Of a stretch of DNA of 52,603 nt, positions 1 through 8,271 are shown piece after piece. Under the pieces are notes generated by a model. That model was not told the origin of the DNA and did no database searches. It saw nothing but the letters and a program-made list of their open reading frames with translations. Within the stretch, counting starts at the first letter, position 1. Every line of letters begins with the position of its first letter. Origin of the DNA: Pseudomonadota bacterium (GTDB taxonomy: Bacteria > Pseudomonadota > Gammaproteobacteria > Burkholderiales > Gallionellaceae); the NCBI GenBank assembly GCA_021800795.1, contig JAJYYO010000027.1, positions 1-52,603 on the forward strand, in the 5' to 3' direction. The translations under genes were made by a program, and so were the position numbers.

Positions 1-2
1 AA

Positions 3-611
3 TTCACCACGTTCAAGGACGGCCAGACCGCGATGAGCTTTCATGTGGTGCAGGGCGAACGCGAACTGGTGGCGGAGTGCCGCTCACTGGCCCGTTTCGA
101 GTTGCGCGGTATTCCGCCCATGGCGGCTGGCGCGGCACATATCCGCGTGACCTTTCAGGTGGACGCGGATGGATTGTTGAGCGTGATCGCCCGCGAGCAA
201 AGCACAGGTATAGAGGCGTCGGTGGCGGTCAAACCCTCTTACGGTCTGAGCGACACGCAAGTGGCACAGATGCTGGAGGATGCCTATGGAAAAGCGGACA
301 GCGACATGCGCGAGCGCATGCTGAGGGAAGCGCAGGTCGATGCGCGTCGCCTGCTCGATGCAACGCAATCGGCACTCGCGCAAGACGGCGACGCGCTGCT
401 CTTCCCCGTCGAGCGCACCGCGATTTCACACGCCATCTATGCGCTGGCCGACGTGATCGAAACCTGCGAACCGGACAGCCTGAAATCGCTCAAACGAGCG
501 AGCGATAAGCTCAACCGCGCCACTCAGGATTTTGCTGCGCGCCGCATGAATGCGAGCATCCAACTTGCCCTGACCGGGCGTAATCTGAACGAGCTGGATG
601 CGCGCATTTAA
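3..611 (+). CDS. hscA: HscA, Hsp70-type Fe-S chaperone, C-terminal part
   Basis: Only the last ~200 codons lie in the window; the frame is open to the left edge, so the ATG at 33 is internal. The peptide has the beta substrate-binding domain of Hsp70 (GIPPM, then [15 protein letters not shown]) followed by the helical lid. HscA-type rather than DnaK is inferred from the lid ending in NELDARI, from the lack of the acidic DnaK tail, and from the ferredoxin gene directly downstream, the usual hscA-fdx order of isc operons. HscA with HscB helps release [2Fe-2S] clusters from the scaffold IscU in the cytoplasm. A repeat element separates it from fdx. DnaK is the alternative and is much less likely. 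Confidence 0.9.
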   Translation, partial: FTTFKDGQTAMSFHVVQGERELVAECRSLARFELRGIPPMAAGAAHIRVTFQVDADGLLSVIAREQSTGIEASVAVKPSYGLSDTQVAQMLEDAYGKADSDMRERMLREAQVDARRLLDATQSALAQDGDALLFPVERTAISHAIYALADVIETCEPDSLKSLKRASDKLNRATQDFAARRMNASIQLALTGRNLNELDARI

Positions 612-621
612 AGAGAAGCTC

Positions 622-674
622 GCGTAGCGACTCGTTTGTCCCCTCTCCCTCCGGGAGAGGGTTTGGGTGAGGGA
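622..674 (+). repeat. Dispersed palindromic repeat, copy 1
   Basis: The arms CCCTCTCCC (641-649) and GGGAGAGGG (653-661) form a perfect 9-bp hairpin with a 3-nt loop, followed by TTTGGGTGAGGGA. The left flank GCGTAGCGACTCGTTTGT is shared with the copy behind rnfA. It lies between hscA and fdx. Related copies occur near 11067, 14906, 17154, 24551 and 51385. Confidence 0.85.
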
Positions 675-726
675 AACTCACCATGATCGTTAGTCCAAAT
701 ACGCTAACTACTAAGATAGGTGCCCT

Positions 727-1065
727 ATGCCACGCATAACCGTCATGCCTCATGAAATCAGTTGTCCGTCAGGCGCCGCTTTTGATGTCAAAACGGGCGT
801 TTTCCTGTGCGATGCCTTGCTGAAAAATGGCATTGAGATCGAACATGCGTGCGAAAAATCCTGCGCCTGTTCCACTTGCCACGTCATCATCAAAGAGGGA
901 TATGCATCGCTCACTGCGGCTTCCGAGGATGAAGAGGACCAACTCGACAAGGCCTGGGGTTTAAACACCTGTTCGCGTCTGGCCTGTCAGGTTATCGTTC
1001 GTCACGCCGACCTGCTTATTGAAATACCGCGCTACTCCATCAATCTGGCCCAGGAAGGCCACTGA
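727..1065 (+). CDS. fdx: ISC-type [2Fe-2S] ferredoxin
   Basis: A 112-residue adrenodoxin-type ferredoxin. The cluster ligands are Cys42, Cys48 and Cys51 (CEKSCACSTC) and Cys87 (CSRLACQ); Cys46 is the extra cysteine usual for ISC ferredoxins. The protein gives electrons to the IscS/IscU assembly reaction in the cytoplasm. It follows hscA, as in most isc operons, although here a palindromic repeat separates the two genes. No sigma-54 promoter is visible in front of it, so it is probably read from the isc promoter upstream of the window. iscX, often next, is absent; a nif-type control region follows instead. Confidence 0.95.
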   Translation: MPRITVMPHEISCPSGAAFDVKTGVFLCDALLKNGIEIEHACEKSCACSTCHVIIKEGYASLTAASEDEEDQLDKAWGLNTCSRLACQVIVRHADLLIEIPRYSINLAQEGH

Positions 1066-1106
1066 GCACTGTCCTCAAGGGTGGGTTCTGTCAGCTGCCT
1101 TAACTA

Positions 1107-1122
1107 TGTTGTAAAAACGACA
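1107..1122 (+). promoter_or_regulatory. NifA upstream activator sequence for the nifV operon
   Basis: TGT (1107-1109), ten bases, then ACA (1120-1122) matches the NifA site TGT-N10-ACA exactly. It lies about 96 bp before the -24 element at 1218, a typical distance. Confidence 0.75.
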
Positions 1123-1191
1123 AACGCTACATTCAGTCCGAAATTCCCTCCCTTGCAGATTGTGCAGCATATCTGCAACACCATGAAAAAG

Positions 1192-1204
1192 AATCAATAA
1201 GTTC
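1192..1204 (+). promoter_or_regulatory. Probable IHF site between the NifA site and the promoter
   Basis: AATCAATAAGTTC fits WATCAANNNNTTR at 12 of 13 positions (last base C rather than A/G). It lies between the activator site and the -24/-12 promoter, where IHF bends the DNA in nif promoters. Confidence 0.5.
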
Positions 1205-1217
1205 AATTGACCGTTGC

Positions 1218-1233
1218 TGGCACAAGTATTGCT
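1218..1233 (+). promoter_or_regulatory. Sigma-54 (-24/-12) promoter of the nifV operon
   Basis: TGGCACAAGTATTGCT matches the RpoN consensus TGGCAC(G/A)-N4-TTGC(A/T). Transcription would begin near 1244, downstream of a possible TTG start at 1207, so translation must start at the ATG at 1276. Confidence 0.85.
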
Positions 1234-1275
1234 GTAATCAGCTTGAGACGATTTGCCCTACAAGGAAAGCCCATC

Positions 1276-2403
1276 ATGGTCAAGATCAATGACACCACAC
1301 TACGCGATGGCGAGCAAACCGCCGGGGTGGCATTCAGCGCGGACGAGAAAATTTCGATCGCCAAAGCGCTTTCACGCGCAGGGGTGCCGGAGATGGAGAT
1401 AGGCATCCCTGTCATGGGGGATGCTGAAACAGAGCAGATCAATGCCATATCCGCTTTGCATCTTCCCTCAAGACTGATGGTGTGGGGGCGCATGTGTGAT
1501 TCGGATATGAAGGCAATCGCAGGCTGCAAGGTGGATATCGTCAATCTGTCTATTCCCGTGTCGGATATACAAATCGAACATAAGCTGAGGAGAGACCGTG
1601 ACTGGGTGCTGGCGCAGATACGAGAGTATGTTCCGCGCGCGCTGAAGCTCGGGCTGGAGGTATGCGTAGGCAGCGAAGATGCTTCGCGTGCGGACACCGA
1701 TTTCCTGTTGCGTGTAGCCGAAACTGCACAGAACGCGGGCGCAAGTCGCCTTCGTTTTGCAGACACGCTGGGTTTGCTTGATCCTTTTTCCACTTATCGC
1801 AGGATCAACATGCTGCGTCGGGCGGTCGATCTGGATCTGGAAATGCATGCGCACAATGATCTGGGACTGGCCACTGCCAACACACTTGCCGCAATCCGCG
1901 CCGGCGCAACCCATGTCAATACCACTGTCAACGGTTTGGGTGAACGCGCCGGCAATGCGCCTCTCGAAGAAGTCGTGATGGCACTGCGTCATCTGTATGG
2001 CATCGAAACTGCCGTCAATACGCTGCATTTTCCTGATATTTCCCAGCTTGTCGCGGAAGCTTCCGGACGGCCGGTCCCTTCCAACAAGAGCATTGTCGGC
2101 GCAGGGGTATTCACCCATGAGTCAGGCATTCATGTCGACGGCCTGATCAAGGATCTGCGTAATTATGAAACCTTCAGCCCTGCCGAGGTCGGTCGCGAGC
2201 ACCGCACCGTGCTGGGCAAGCATTCGGGTTCGCACTCCGTCATCAATGCCTACGCCAAGATCGGCCTGATTCTCTCCGATCTTGAGGCGCACTCCTTGCT
2301 TGACATGATCCGTGACCACGCCACACAGACCAAGCGCGTACCCAGTATTGAAGATTTGAAGCGGTTTTACCTTGAAAACGCGACTTGCACAATGCCGTCA
2401 TGA
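1276..2403 (+). CDS. nifV: Homocitrate synthase NifV
   Basis: A 375-residue enzyme that condenses acetyl-CoA with 2-oxoglutarate to homocitrate, the organic ligand of FeMo-cofactor. The N-terminal catalytic signature TLRDGEQ (Arg10, Asp11), the metal-binding pair His191/His193 in [12 protein letters not shown], and the glycine-rich [19 protein letters not shown] place it in the LeuA/NifV family. It lacks the C-terminal regulatory domain of full-length LeuA, so it has NifV size. The start at ATG 1276 is chosen because AAGGAAAG precedes it at 1262-1269 and the sigma-54 promoter lies just upstream. It is first in a likely six-gene operon; its TGA overlaps the next start (ATGA). Confidence 0.95.
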   Translation: MVKINDTTLRDGEQTAGVAFSADEKISIAKALSRAGVPEMEIGIPVMGDAETEQINAISALHLPSRLMVWGRMCDSDMKAIAGCKVDIVNLSIPVSDIQIEHKLRRDRDWVLAQIREYVPRALKLGLEVCVGSEDASRADTDFLLRVAETAQNAGASRLRFADTLGLLDPFSTYRRINMLRRAVDLDLEMHAHNDLGLATANTLAAIRAGATHVNTTVNGLGERAGNAPLEEVVMALRHLYGIETAVNTLHFPDISQLVAEASGRPVPSNKSIVGAGVFTHESGIHVDGLIKDLRNYETFSPAEVGREHRTVLGKHSGSHSVINAYAKIGLILSDLEAHSLLDMIRDHATQTKRVPSIEDLKRFYLENATCTMPS

Positions 2404-3212
2404 TGAGAGAGAACCTGACTGCGCCTGCCGATGATCGTGTTGCCGGCCTGGAGCCGGTACCTGGCCTGTGGAGCATGCTGCGTGAGGACATCGCCTGTGT
2501 ATTCAAACGCGACCCTGCGGCGCGCAACACGCTTGAGGTCATCACGATTTACCCCGGCGTTCACGCGCTGGTATTGCACCGGTTTGCTCACGCGCTGTGG
2601 CAGATCAGGCTGCGCTATGGCGCGCGCCTGCTCAGTTTCATCGCACGCATGCTGACCCAGATCGACATCCATCCGGGGGCTACCATCGGTCGACGCTTCT
2701 TCATCGACCACGGCTGCGGCGTAGTGATCGGCGAGACGGCTGAAATAGGCGCAGATGTCACGCTTTATCATGGTGTTACGCTGGGTGGCACCTCGTGGAA
2801 TACCGGCAAACGCCACCCGACACTGGGCGACGGTGTGGTGGTTGGCGCAGGCGCGAAGATTCTGGGGCCTGTCACGATAGGCAGGAATGCCCGCATCGCC
2901 GCCAATTCGGTGGTTATCGAGGATGTCGCGGCTGAAATGACGGTGGTCGGCATTCCCGGCCGCATGGTATTGCCTAAGCATCAGCGGCGCATTACCGCCG
3001 ACGGCATCGATCTCGACCATCACCGCATGCCCGATCCGGTAGGGAAGGCCATCAGTTGCCTGCTGGATCGCATCAATGATCTGGAACTCAAATTAGCCGG
3101 TCTGGCAGGCGAAGAAGCTGCTTCAGGCATCTGCCGGAGCTGCGAGGCGGAGGACTGCGCGCAACCGTCTTTCGACGGCAGTCTGAAACCGGATCCGCTT
3201 TCATTGTCTTAA
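2400..3212 (+). CDS. cysE: Serine O-acetyltransferase (CysE/NifP type)
   Basis: About 270 residues. It makes O-acetylserine from serine and acetyl-CoA for cysteine synthesis. The N-terminal alpha domain ([14 protein letters not shown]) is followed by a left-handed beta-helix of hexapeptide repeats with the active-site stretches [15 protein letters not shown] and [12 protein letters not shown]. Position behind nifV and before nifW matches nifP of other nif clusters, which supplies cysteine sulfur for nitrogenase clusters; that role here is inference. The ATG at 2400 overlaps the nifV stop; a second ATG at 2403 is equally possible. The C-terminal tail is unusual, with CRSC-x4-C, which could bind metal or be a lineage extension. 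Confidence 0.92.
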   Translation: MMRENLTAPADDRVAGLEPVPGLWSMLREDIACVFKRDPAARNTLEVITIYPGVHALVLHRFAHALWQIRLRYGARLLSFIARMLTQIDIHPGATIGRRFFIDHGCGVVIGETAEIGADVTLYHGVTLGGTSWNTGKRHPTLGDGVVVGAGAKILGPVTIGRNARIAANSVVIEDVAAEMTVVGIPGRMVLPKHQRRITADGIDLDHHRMPDPVGKAISCLLDRINDLELKLAGLAGEEAASGICRSCEAEDCAQPSFDGSLKPDPLSLS

Positions 3213-3230
3213 CCTTAAGGAGAAATAAAA

Positions 3231-3557
3231 ATGAGCGCCATGATCCAGAAGTTGACGCAGTTTTCCGCCGCCGAGGAGTTTCTCGATTTTTTCGGCATCG
3301 CTTATGAACAAACGGTGATCAATGTGTACCGGTTGCATATTCTCAAACGCTTTTATCAGTATCTGCGCCAGGAAAATCTGGGTGAGCTGGATGAGGTAGC
3401 CCTATTCAAGCAGTACCGTGCATTGCTGTTGCGTGCATACGAAGACTTCGTACATTCGACAGCAGCAAAGGAAAAGGTGTTCAAGGTGTTTCAGGATGCC
3501 GATGCCAAGAGTTTCACGCTGGACAAGCTTAAATCCACGTTGCCTGCCGCAGGCTAG
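3231..3557 (+). CDS. nifW: Nitrogenase-protective protein NifW
   Basis: 108 residues, the usual NifW size. It begins with the helical region AEEFLDFFGIAYEQTVINVYRLHILKRF, the conserved core of the family. NifW binds the MoFe protein and is reported to help in its maturation and oxygen tolerance in the cytoplasm. A strong AAGGAG ribosome site lies 8 bases before ATG 3231. It sits 18 bp after cysE and just before the flavodiiron gene, so two oxygen-protection functions are adjacent in the NifA-controlled operon. Confidence 0.95.
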   Translation: MSAMIQKLTQFSAAEEFLDFFGIAYEQTVINVYRLHILKRFYQYLRQENLGELDEVALFKQYRALLLRAYEDFVHSTAAKEKVFKVFQDADAKSFTLDKLKSTLPAAG

Positions 3558-3610
3558 GGGACGGATCATGTTTGTCAGACAGGTTGCGGTTTACTGATTC
3601 GGCCAGAATC

Positions 3611-4876
3611 ATGAGCGGTGAAATTTTAAAACCGGTGGCGGTAACCGAGCGGGTGCACTGGATCGGTGCGTTCGACCCGAAGATGCGCACCTTCGATGTC
3701 ATCCTCAAAACGCCGAACGGTACCACCTATAACTCTTATCTGGTGCGCGGCTCCGACGGGGTGGCGGTGATCGATACCGTCAAGGCCGAGACTGCCGATC
3801 AGTTTTTCAGAAGGCTGGAAGCTGTCACCGATTATGACGAGATCAAGGTCATCGTGCTCAATCATCTGGAACCGGATCACTCCGGTGCGCTGCCGGAGCT
3901 GATGCGCCGCGCCCCACAGGCTACGCTGTATATTTCGGAAGCGGCGCAATTGATGCTCAAGGCATTGCTCAACAACAGCGATATCGCCTACACGCCCGTC
4001 ACCACCAGCGACCGCGTAAGCCTGGGCGACCTTACCCTGCGCTTTCTGAACACCCCTTACCTGCATTGGCCGGATACGCAATGCACCTATCTGGAAGAAG
4101 AAGGAGTGCTGTTCTCGGGCGATGTGTTCGGCTGTCACTACTGTGATGAACTGTTGTTCAACGATAGCGTAGGGGATTTTCGTTTTTCCTTCGAGTACTA
4201 CTATTCGCACATCATGCGTCCTTTCAAGCAGTATGTGCTGAGTGCACTGGCGCTGATTGAGCCGCTGCAAATCAATCTGATTGCCCCCACGCACGGCCCG
4301 ATTCTGCGCGACCATCCGCGCCATTACGTCGAGCGTTACCGCGAACTGTCCACGCCGCGCCTGCATCTGGAAATCGACCATGGCGTCAAGACCATGCTCA
4401 TTTTCTACATCAGCTCCTACGGCAACACCATGCACATGGCCGAGGCGATACGCGACGGGGCTGCGGAAATAGGCGGCTTCCGCATTTCCCTGTATGACCT
4501 GGAAGGCGGCGAGGTGGAACCGTTTGTCGATCTGGTCGAGGAGGCCGACGCAATTTTAGTGGGCTCGCCCACCATCAATGGTGATGCGGTGAAGCCGGTG
4601 TGGGACCTGCTGTCCTCTTTCGCCAAAATCAACGTCAGGGGCAAGGTGGCAGGCTCATTTGGTTCCTACGGCTGGTCGGGCGAGGCGGTACGCATGATCG
4701 AAGACAGATTAAGGGGATTAAAAATGCGCGTACCGGTAGGCGGCTTGCGCATCAAGCTGATCCCCAGTGAAATTGAACTGGAAAGCTGCCGCGATTTTGG
4801 CCGCGACATCGGCAGCTTCCTGATGGGTCGTCCGCGCGCCAGCGTGATCGACATGTCGCAACTCATGGCGCCCTGA
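3611..4876 (+). CDS. A-type flavodiiron protein (oxygen or NO reductase)
   Basis: A 421-residue two-domain enzyme. The N-terminal metallo-beta-lactamase-like domain has a full diiron set: His85, Glu87, Asp89 and His90 in HLEPDHSG, His152 (LHWPD), Asp171 (FSGDVFG) and His228 (PTHGP). The C-terminal flavodoxin domain binds FMN (ISSYGNTMHMAEAI, then SPTINGDAVKP). No rubredoxin domain is fused, so an external donor is needed; the ferredoxin encoded next is a candidate (inference). In the nif operon it most likely reduces O2 to water to protect nitrogenase. The start is uncertain: ATG 3611 gives the normal family N-terminus but has a poor ribosome site, while a TTG at 3572 in the same frame would add 13 residues. 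Confidence 0.92.
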   Translation: MSGEILKPVAVTERVHWIGAFDPKMRTFDVILKTPNGTTYNSYLVRGSDGVAVIDTVKAETADQFFRRLEAVTDYDEIKVIVLNHLEPDHSGALPELMRRAPQATLYISEAAQLMLKALLNNSDIAYTPVTTSDRVSLGDLTLRFLNTPYLHWPDTQCTYLEEEGVLFSGDVFGCHYCDELLFNDSVGDFRFSFEYYYSHIMRPFKQYVLSALALIEPLQINLIAPTHGPILRDHPRHYVERYRELSTPRLHLEIDHGVKTMLIFYISSYGNTMHMAEAIRDGAAEIGGFRISLYDLEGGEVEPFVDLVEEADAILVGSPTINGDAVKPVWDLLSSFAKINVRGKVAGSFGSYGWSGEAVRMIEDRLRGLKMRVPVGGLRIKLIPSEIELESCRDFGRDIGSFLMGRPRASVIDMSQLMAP

Positions 4877-4966
4877 GTGGCAAATCGGTTAGCCGCTTGG
4901 TCTGTCTGATCGCGGCAGGAATTGAAATCTGCAATGGACACATTTTTTAACTTTAAGGAAAACAAC

Positions 4967-5290
4967 ATGGCCAAGCCCGTCAAACACGTATTCGTCTGTT
5001 CTCAATCCCGCCCTGCCGGGCATCCGCGCGGTTCATGTGCGGAGAAAGGCTGCAACGAGGTATTGCAGACTTTCTGGCAGGAGCTGCAAAAACGCAATGC
5101 CTATGAGCGTATCGCCGTTACCTATTCAGGCTGTCTCGGTCCCTGCGATCAGGGCGCGAATGTGCTGGTTTATCCGGAAGGCATACTCTATGGTCATGTC
5201 ACCAGGGAGGATGTCATGGAAATTTTCGACTCACATCTGGTGGGTGACGTGCCGGTCGAACGGCTGCGGGTTGCAGACGGAATCTGGTGA
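4967..5290 (+). CDS. Thioredoxin-fold [2Fe-2S] ferredoxin (Shethna protein I type)
   Basis: 107 residues. The cysteine pattern CSQSRPAGHPRGSC near the N-terminus and SGCLGPCDQGANVLVYPEG in the middle is that of thioredoxin-like [2Fe-2S] ferredoxins found in nif clusters. It is a soluble electron carrier; the partner may be the preceding flavodiiron protein or nitrogenase (inference). ATG 4967 is preferred because AAGGA lies 8 bases upstream; in-frame starts at 4922 and 4934 would add residues not typical of the family. Its TGA overlaps the next gene's ATG (TGATG). Confidence 0.9.
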   Translation: MAKPVKHVFVCSQSRPAGHPRGSCAEKGCNEVLQTFWQELQKRNAYERIAVTYSGCLGPCDQGANVLVYPEGILYGHVTREDVMEIFDSHLVGDVPVERLRVADGIW

Positions 5291-5781
5291 TGAAGGGGCT
5301 GGATGCCGCCGGTGACCCGATAGCCTTGTTCGGCGGCGAGGCAAGTCCCGTCATCACTCAGTTGCTTCAGGATGCGGCGGCTGTATACCAGCAGACCAAC
5401 CGCGCCGAAGCGATATTGTGGAGCGCTCAGGCCATCGACCCTGCATGCCTGCCGGTGTATTTTGCCTTGTACAAATTTTATTTCTACAAGTTTCGTCTTG
5501 AAGATGCGGAGAAAGTCGCCTTGATGGGATTGAAGGCTGCGGCAAAGCTGGGCGGCTTCCCGTCCGACTGGTGGCGTTTGTCTGTTTATGACGCGAACTG
5601 GGACTCGGCGGCTGATGCGCAGCATTTCTACCTGTTCTCGCTCAAGGCGCTGGCCTTCATTCGTTTGCGTCTGGGGAAGCGTGAAGAAAGCCTCGCTTTG
5701 CTGGATAAACTCAAGGAGCTTGATCCAAAGGATTCGGTAGGAAGCTCCGTGATTCGCGATCTGGCCAACGAGCTGATCTGA
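5290..5781 (+). CDS. Nif-operon TPR-like protein of unknown function
   Basis: 163 residues, last gene of the nifV operon, with its ATG overlapping the ferredoxin stop. Helical pairs with TPR character are visible (QQTNRAEAILWSAQAIDPACLPVYFALYKFYFYKFRLEDAEKVALMGLKAA, residues about 37-87, and LGKREESLALLDKLKELDPKD near the C-terminus). There is no signal peptide, membrane segment or metal motif. Similar small TPR proteins occur beside ferredoxins in other nif clusters, so a chaperone or adaptor role for a nif component is plausible, but I cannot assign a function. Confidence 0.75.
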   Translation: MKGLDAAGDPIALFGGEASPVITQLLQDAAAVYQQTNRAEAILWSAQAIDPACLPVYFALYKFYFYKFRLEDAEKVALMGLKAAAKLGGFPSDWWRLSVYDANWDSAADAQHFYLFSLKALAFIRLRLGKREESLALLDKLKELDPKDSVGSSVIRDLANELI

Positions 5782-5899
5782 CTGTAATTTAGATAAGGCG
5801 ATTTCTTGCAAAGCACCCTGTCTGAGATGAATCAACCGCCAAATGGGGTGAAAAAACAGCTACAGTATTCAGACTCTCAACATCAAGGTTCGTCAAATT

Positions 5900-8107
5900 A
5901 TGCGCAATTTTCCACCTCTACTTACTGAAATTGGCATTGATGAAGCCGAAATTGCACAGCGACAGGCATTTTTGTCGTTTGACGAACATGATGCCGCTTT
6001 GCTCAAAGGCGTGCACGGCATGCTGGAGGTGAAACGTGATCATTTAACCAGGGTTTTCTATGATCACCTGGCGCTGTTTCCCGAACTTCGCCCGCTGCTG
6101 GGAGATGCAGCGCAGCTGGCTCGCCTGAAACAGGCTCAAACCGCCTATTTCAGCCAGCTCACAGCGGGATGTTATGACTTGGCCTACGTAGAAAACCGTT
6201 TGCATATCGGCGTGGTACATCAACGAGTCGGGTTGACGCCAACGTGGTACATGAGCGCATATTGCCAATATCTGAATGAGGTCATGCCTCTGGTAGCCGA
6301 ACATTATAGCGATGAACCGGCACTGGGACGGGATGCCAGCCGTGCGCTGCTGAAGGTCATTTTTTTCGACATGGGTCTGGCGCTGGAGACTTATTTTCAC
6401 GCCGAACAGAAGGCGCTGCTGCTGGCGCGCAACTATACCGAACAGATCGTCAGCAACATGCCCATCGGCTTCATCGTGCTGGACGCATCAGGCAAAATTC
6501 GTCTGGTCAACAATGCGGTGCTGCGCATGTTCGGCCTGGCCCAGAACGAAGCATGGCAAGGCAAGACGCCGGGTGAATTTCTCGATGTCACGGCACTGGA
6601 TGAAAGAATCACCCAGGTACTGAAAAGCGGAGTGCATTGCAGCGATTTCGGGTTTGAACGTGCAAATAAAGACGGCGCGCATTCCTATCTTGCCGATATA
6701 TCGCAGGCCCGGATAGGTGAAGAAAACCTGGTGCTGTTCATGGTGCAGGACATCACCGTGCGCAAACAGTCCGAGGAAGAAATTCACCGTCTGGCCTTTT
6801 ACGACTTGCTCACAAAACTGCCCAATCGCCGTTTGTTGCACGAGCGCCTGTTGCAAAGCATGTCCATCAGCACGCGCACCGGAAAATACGGCGCAGTGAT
6901 GTTCATCGACCTGGATAATTTCAAGACCCTCAACGATACGCAGGGGCATGATGTCGGCGATCTTCTGCTCAAGGAAGTCGCAAAGCGCCTGATGCGCAAT
7001 GTGCGCGAAGGCGACACGGTCGCCCGTCTGGGCGGCGACGAGTTCGTGGTAGCCCTCGAATCATTGAGCAGCATAAGCCAGGAGGCGGCAAATCAGTCAG
7101 AAAAGATAGCCGAAAAGATACGTGCCGAATTAAGCCTGCCCTACCGGCTTAACAGCATCGAGCACTACAGTTCGCCCAGCATCGGCGTCAGTCTGTTTCG
7201 CGGACATCAGAACAGTCTTGATGAAGTGCTGAAACAGGCCGATCTTGCCATGTATCACTCCAAGGCTGCCGGTCGCAACCTGGTGTCTTTCTTCGATCCG
7301 GAGATGCAGGCCGCCATGGAGCAGCGGGCCGAACTGGAAAAAGACCTGCGTGCTTCGCTGCACCTGCATCAATTGATGCTGTATTACCAGATGCAGGTGG
7401 ACGACTCGGGCCGCATCGTCGGGGCTGAAGCGTTGATACGCTGGCAACATCCGCAACGCGGGATGGTGTTGCCCGCTCAATTCATTCCGCTGGCGGAAGA
7501 AATCGGCATGATTCTTCCCATCGGCGATTGGGTAATCGAACAAGCCTGTGCCCAGCTGAAGAGCTGGGAAATGAATCCGGTGATGAACAAGATCCGGGTT
7601 TCCGTCAATGTCAGTCCAAGGCAATTGAGTCATCCCTATTTTGTCGAACAGGTGAAGGATGCCATCGAACAAACCGGCATTCGCCCTTCACAACTCAAGC
7701 TGGAGCTGACCGAGAGTTTTATCCTGAAGGACATGCAGGATGCCATCGAAAAAATGCAGGAACTGCGCGGAATCGGCATTCGCTTCGCCATGGATGATTT
7801 CGGCACGGGATATTCTTCGTTGTCCCACCTCAAATGCCTGCCGCTGGAACAACTCAAGATCGACCAGTCATTTGTACGCGACATCGCCCGCGACAAAAAC
7901 AGCCGCGTCATGGTACGCACCATCATCAGTATCGCCAGCAACTTCGGCCTGGAAGTGGTGGTCGAAGGGGTCGAGACGGATGACCAGTTCGCCTTTCTTC
8001 GTCAGTACGGCTGCAACAAATTTCAGGGCTACCTGTTCGGCAAAGAGGTTCCTGTACGGGAATTCGAGCGCTTGTGCCAACAGCAACAGTCCGTGAAGAT
8101 TGAGTAG
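5900..8107 (+). CDS. Globin-coupled PAS-GGDEF-EAL protein
   Basis: 735 residues. The first ~160 are a sensor globin (protoglobin type) with probable haem ligand His107 in IGVVHQRVGL, suggesting O2 or other gas sensing. A PAS domain follows (about 185-300; IGFIVLDASGKIRLVNNAV), then a diguanylate cyclase domain with intact GGDEF (378-382) and inhibitory site Arg369-x-x-Asp372, then a phosphodiesterase domain with EAL at 510-512, DDFGTGYSSL and VVEGVET. Both catalytic motifs look intact, so the net effect on c-di-GMP cannot be read from sequence. It is cytoplasmic. It sits alone between the nif operon and a chemoreceptor, consistent with linking oxygen level to attachment or motility. Confidence 0.93.
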   Translation: MRNFPPLLTEIGIDEAEIAQRQAFLSFDEHDAALLKGVHGMLEVKRDHLTRVFYDHLALFPELRPLLGDAAQLARLKQAQTAYFSQLTAGCYDLAYVENRLHIGVVHQRVGLTPTWYMSAYCQYLNEVMPLVAEHYSDEPALGRDASRALLKVIFFDMGLALETYFHAEQKALLLARNYTEQIVSNMPIGFIVLDASGKIRLVNNAVLRMFGLAQNEAWQGKTPGEFLDVTALDERITQVLKSGVHCSDFGFERANKDGAHSYLADISQARIGEENLVLFMVQDITVRKQSEEEIHRLAFYDLLTKLPNRRLLHERLLQSMSISTRTGKYGAVMFIDLDNFKTLNDTQGHDVGDLLLKEVAKRLMRNVREGDTVARLGGDEFVVALESLSSISQEAANQSEKIAEKIRAELSLPYRLNSIEHYSSPSIGVSLFRGHQNSLDEVLKQADLAMYHSKAAGRNLVSFFDPEMQAAMEQRAELEKDLRASLHLHQLMLYYQMQVDDSGRIVGAEALIRWQHPQRGMVLPAQFIPLAEEIGMILPIGDWVIEQACAQLKSWEMNPVMNKIRVSVNVSPRQLSHPYFVEQVKDAIEQTGIRPSQLKLELTESFILKDMQDAIEKMQELRGIGIRFAMDDFGTGYSSLSHLKCLPLEQLKIDQSFVRDIARDKNSRVMVRTIISIASNFGLEVVVEGVETDDQFAFLRQYGCNKFQGYLFGKEVPVREFERLCQQQQSVKIE

Positions 8108-8187
8108 TTGTCTGTCATGCACTGTATCAGTGCGCAGTGCGATCAAGAAATATCAATAACAATATGATTTATAATATATTTGTGTTA

Positions 8188-8203
8188 TGGCATTGATATT
8201 GCT
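8188..8203 (+). promoter_or_regulatory. Possible sigma-54 promoter before the chemoreceptor
   Basis: TGGCATTGATATTGCT fits the -24/-12 consensus with one deviation (T in place of G/A after TGGCAT). It lies 69 bp before the chemoreceptor ATG in an AT-rich spacer. No TGT-N10-ACA site was seen near it, so NifA control is not supported; another RpoN activator would be needed. Confidence 0.45.
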
Positions 8204-8271
8204 TTATATGCCGTACCAGGCACTTGAGGGGGTGCTCGGCAGTCCGCCCACAATATTCAGAGAAAGCAGAT

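Noticed and set aside
1207..1275. Upstream TTG start for nifV
   Set aside because: It lies before the sigma-54 promoter and predicted transcription start, so it could not be translated from that transcript.
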